Below are positions 61,003-64,000 of a stretch of DNA of 64,000 nt, one piece after another. The position numbers and the translations under genes were made by a program. The first letter of the stretch is position 1. Every line of letters starts with the position of its first letter. The stretch is taken from NCBI GenBank assembly GCA_963971225.1, contig OZ020267.1, positions 83,875,648 to 83,939,647 of the forward strand, in the 5' to 3' direction. The notes under the pieces were generated by a model. That model ran no database searches, was not told the DNA's origin, and was given only the letters and a program-made list of their open reading frames with translations. The stretch is from Melieria omissa (taxonomy: Eukaryota; Arthropoda; Insecta; Diptera; Ulidiidae).

Positions 61003-64000
61003 TGGTCACTCTGGCTTAATTTTGACGCCATTTTGATTAAAGTGATTGTGCGTACTTAGGTTCCACAAGCATTTGATTGGTTATATAGATCAGAGGTGCA
61101 TTCTTTCAATCAGTCGTTGTTGTGACAGCAACGAAGCAACACGTGTGGGGGCTGCGCTGATTTTTTTTTTGTTTCCTCAAGCAATTCTATGTATGAAAAA
61201 AAATTAGATGCTTTTGTTGTTGTAGTTTTTGTTTTGGCGATTGGTTGGCCTTTCGGCAATGACAAATGGGAACATTATATTTTTTTCACTTATAATTTTA
61301 AGGGTCAAGCGAAATGCACAATGTGCTTTCAACTAATTCAATTAACTAAATAATTTGTTTGCATTTTTTTGGTCAACTTTACATGTATTGGTTTTTGCTT
61401 TTCCATAAGAAGATTTTGGGCACCCCTGATATAGATGTATCATGTGGTCGATATCACTTTTCCACAACGAAGTTCTCCTGCATTATCTGAGATAGCGAGA
61501 AGATTGACCCCATTTATGAAAGCTCAAAACTCCAGCTAGGTTTTAAGGTTATTAGTTTTTCTATAAACCTAGAATCATCATATTTTACAAGCATTTTATC
61601 GATTTTGCAGTAGGCAGCCATTTAATGTCACTCTTGCGCATCGATCTGTTCATGATTGCCGAATAGTAATCAAATTATTGATTTCATTTGATAAAGCTGC
61701 GATCTCTAGCTACATTTTAAGGGGTTTTTTATTAACGTAACCTGTACCGTTTGGAATCTATAAGCACTTTAGTGGTGAGTGTGTATTTTGTAATAGGCAG
61801 TTTTTCAATGTTATCCTTGCGCATCGATATGCTCATTATTCCTGAAGGATAATGAAAAGTTAGGGACCAATATAGAAAGCATAAGACTCTGGCTAAATTT
61901 TAAGGGGTCAATTATTAATATGCACTTATGCATTTGGTGTTGACAAGCATTTTAGTGGTTGCACCCAAGTAGCAATTTTTTCAAAGTCACCGTTCCAAAT
62001 CGATTTGCTTTCGAACCTTGGGGTATAGAAGGATGATTGATACCATTATAGAAAGCATACGAGTCTAGCTAAATAATAAGGCATAATATTATTAAAATCC
62101 GTTAACGGGTCGAGATTTAACAGCCATAATTTCGATCATGCTGCCGGTGGGATATTTTTTTATTTACAAAATTAATGAAAGGTGGTCACTCTGGCTTAAT
62201 TTTGACGCCATTTTGATTAAAGTGATTGTGCGTACTTAGGTTCCACAAGCATTTGATTGGTTATATAGATCAGAGGTGCATTCTTTCAATCAGTCGTTGT
62301 TGTGACAGCAACGAAGCAACACGTGTGGGGGCTGCGCGGATTTTTGTTTTGTTTCCTCAAGAAATTCTATGTATGAAAAAAAATTAGATGCTTTTGTTGT
62401 TGTAGTTTTTGTTTTGGCGATTGGTTGGCCTTTCGGCAATGACAAATGGGAACATTATATTTTTTTCACTTATAATTTTAAGGGTCAAGCGAAATGCACA
62501 ATGTGCTTTCAACTAATTCAATTAATTAAATAATTTGTTTGCATATTTTTGGGCAACTTTACATGTATTGGTTTTTGCTTTTCCATAAGAATATTTTGGG
62601 CACCCCCTAATATAGATGTATCATGTGGTCGATATCACTATTCCACAACGAAATTCTCCTGCATTATTTGAGATAGCGAGAAGATTGACCCCATTTATGA
62701 AAGCTCAAAACTCCAGCTAGGTTTTAAGGTTGATATTTTTTCTATAAACCTAGAATCATCATATTTTACAAGCATTTTATCGATTTTGCAGTAGGCAGCC
62801 ATTTAATGTCACCCTTGCGCATCGATCTGTTCATGATTGCCGAATAGTAATGAAATTATTGATTTAATTTGATAAAGCTGCAGTCTCTAGCTACATTTTA
62901 AGGGGTTTTTTATTAACGTAACCCATACCGTTTGGAATCTATAAGCACTTTAGTGGTGAGTGTGTATTTTGTAATAGGCAGTTTTTCAATGTTATCCTTG
63001 CGCATCGATATGCTCATTATTCCTGAAGGATAATGAAAAGTTAGGGACCAATATAGAAAGCATAAGACTCTGGCTAAATTTTAAGGGGTCAATTATTAAT
63101 ATGCACTTATGCATTTGGTGTTGACAAGCATTTTAGTGGTTGCACCCAAGTAGCAATTTTTTCAAAGTCACCGTTCCAAATCGATTTGCTTTCGAACCTT
63201 GGGGTATAGAAGGATGATTGATACCATTATAGAAAGCATACGAGTCTAGCTAAATAATAAGGCATAATATTATTAAAATCCGTTAACGGGTCGAGATTTA
63301 ACAGCCATAATTTCGATCATGCTGCCGGTGGGATATTTTTTTATTTACAAAATTATTGAAAGGTGGTCACTCTGGCTTAATTTTGACGCCATTTTGATTA
63401 AAGTGATTGTGCGTACTTAGGTTCCACAAGCATTTGATTGGTTATATAGATCAGAGGTGCATTCTTTCAATCAGTCGTTGTTGTGACAGCAACGAAGCAA
63501 CACGTGTGGGGGCTGCGCGGATTTTTGTTTTGTTTCCTCAAGAAATTCTATGTATGAAAAAAAATTAGATGCTTTTGTTGTTGTAGTTTTTGTTTTGGCG
63601 ATTGGTTGGCCTTTCGGCAATGACAAATGGGAACATTATATTTTTTTCACTTATAATTTTAAGGGTCAAGCGAAATGCACAATGTGCTTTCAACTAATTC
63701 AATTAATTAAATAATTTGTTTGCATATTTTTGGGCAACTTTACATGTATTGGTTTTTGCTTTTCCATAAGAATATTTTGGGCACCCCTAATATAGATGTA
63801 TCATGTGGTCGATATCACTTTTCCACAACGAAATTCTGCTGCATTATTTGAGATAGCGAGAAGATTGACCCCATTTATGAAAGCTCAAAACTCCAGCTAG
63901 GTTTTAAGGTTGATATTTTTTCTATAAACCTAGAATCATCATATTTTACAAGCATTTTATCGATTTTGCAGTAGGCAGCCATTTAATGTCAGTTTTGCGC
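61003..64000 (+). repeat. Right-hand units to the window edge
   Basis: Unit 61003-62182 is of the GCTGATTTTT / TTGGTCAACTT type. Unit 62183-63363 and the partial unit 63364-64000 are of the AAGAATATTTTGG type (62588 and 63770), as in the fourth unit of the 5-unit block. They share TATTTACAAAATTA at the preceding borders (62162 and 63342). The array continues beyond the window. Confidence 0.8.

Larger units (their letters stand above)
8434..64000 (+). repeat. Array B: inverted continuation of the same satellite, 46 complete units
   Basis: This is the same unit as array A in reverse complement, cut here after the GAAAGG motif that precedes TGGTCAC. Complete units start at 9104, 10284, 11465, 12630, 13810, 14991, 16157, 17338, 18519, 19700, 20880, 22060, 23240, 24420, 25601, 26782, 27962, 29143, 30323, 31504, 32669, 33849, 35028, 36208, 37389, 38569, 39750, 40915, 42095, 43276, 44456, 45637, 46802, 47982, 49163, 50343, 51524, 52688, 53868, 55066, 56264, 57443, 58624, 59732, 61003 and 62183. 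Partial units are 8434-9103 and 63364-64000. Most units are 1,180 or 1,181 bp. Exceptions are the short class (1,164-1,166), the long class (1,198), a deleted unit (1,108) and a unit with an internal duplication (1,271). Non-repeat DNA is absent throughout, and the array runs off the right edge. Confidence 0.98.

Noticed and set aside
1..64000. CRISPR array
   Set aside because: Repeats are about 1.18 kb and contiguous, with no short repeat/variable spacer alternation and no cas genes.
1..64000. Transposable element or ribosomal DNA spacer array
   Set aside because: I saw no terminal repeats, reverse transcriptase or transposase frames, and no rRNA or 5S-like sequence in the unit. The inversion edges are inside units rather than at element ends.
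1..64000. Known fly 359-bp (1.688) satellite or Stellate-type repeat
   Set aside because: Unit length and the sequence blocks do not match what I know of the 359-bp family, and there is no Stellate-like coding segment. A database comparison would be needed to name the family.

Overview
The window is a single long block of satellite-type tandem DNA with no recognisable protein-coding gene, RNA gene, CRISPR array or transposon. The whole 64 kb is built from one AT-rich repeat unit of about 1,180 bp: 53 complete units, plus partial units at the inversion junction and at the right edge. The organism must be a eukaryote. A TATA-like box 30 bp upstream of a perfect arthropod-type initiator (TCAGTC) in every unit points towards an insect, possibly a Drosophila-like fly with a heterochromatic or sex-linked array. 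That assignment is an inference; I did not recognise the satellite as a named family.

Layout. Bases 1-8433 (array A) carry units in one orientation. At 8428-8433 the orientation flips through a 6-bp microhomology, and 8434-64000 (array B) carries the same unit in the opposite orientation. The two arrays mirror each other about position 8087 (paired coordinates sum to 16174), with a 681-bp non-mirrored spacer at 7747-8427. The mirror runs outward for about 4 kb. It then continues with an offset of 3,526 bp because array B has an extra 3-unit duplication, and it becomes hard to follow near A units 1-2.

Array B has higher-order structure: a 3-unit block present twice (9104-12629 and 12630-16156); a 2-unit block present about three times (16157-23239); a run of less ordered units (23240-26781); a 5-unit block of 5,887 bp present four times (26782-32668, then 35028-52687 as three nearly perfect copies, with two extra units between the first and second copy); and a patchwork of variant units to the right edge, including units with an 18-bp AT insertion, a unit about 57 bp shorter than its class and a unit with an internal 89-bp duplication.

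The unit itself is compound. About two thirds of it consists of four or five strongly diverged sub-repeats of roughly 175 bp, each opening with a TTAAAA..TAGC.(A/G)GAG-like motif. The remaining third is a unique domain with the core-promoter-like element, a CACGTG E-box, a 54-codon open frame and an ATTAAA poly(A)-like signal. If the promoter-like element is active, arrays A and B would be transcribed away from each other in array A (minus strand) and array B (plus strand), so their transcripts would have the same sense. Read-through across 8433 would instead give a long self-complementary RNA. This makes the locus a plausible source of siRNA or piRNA, which cannot be shown from sequence alone.
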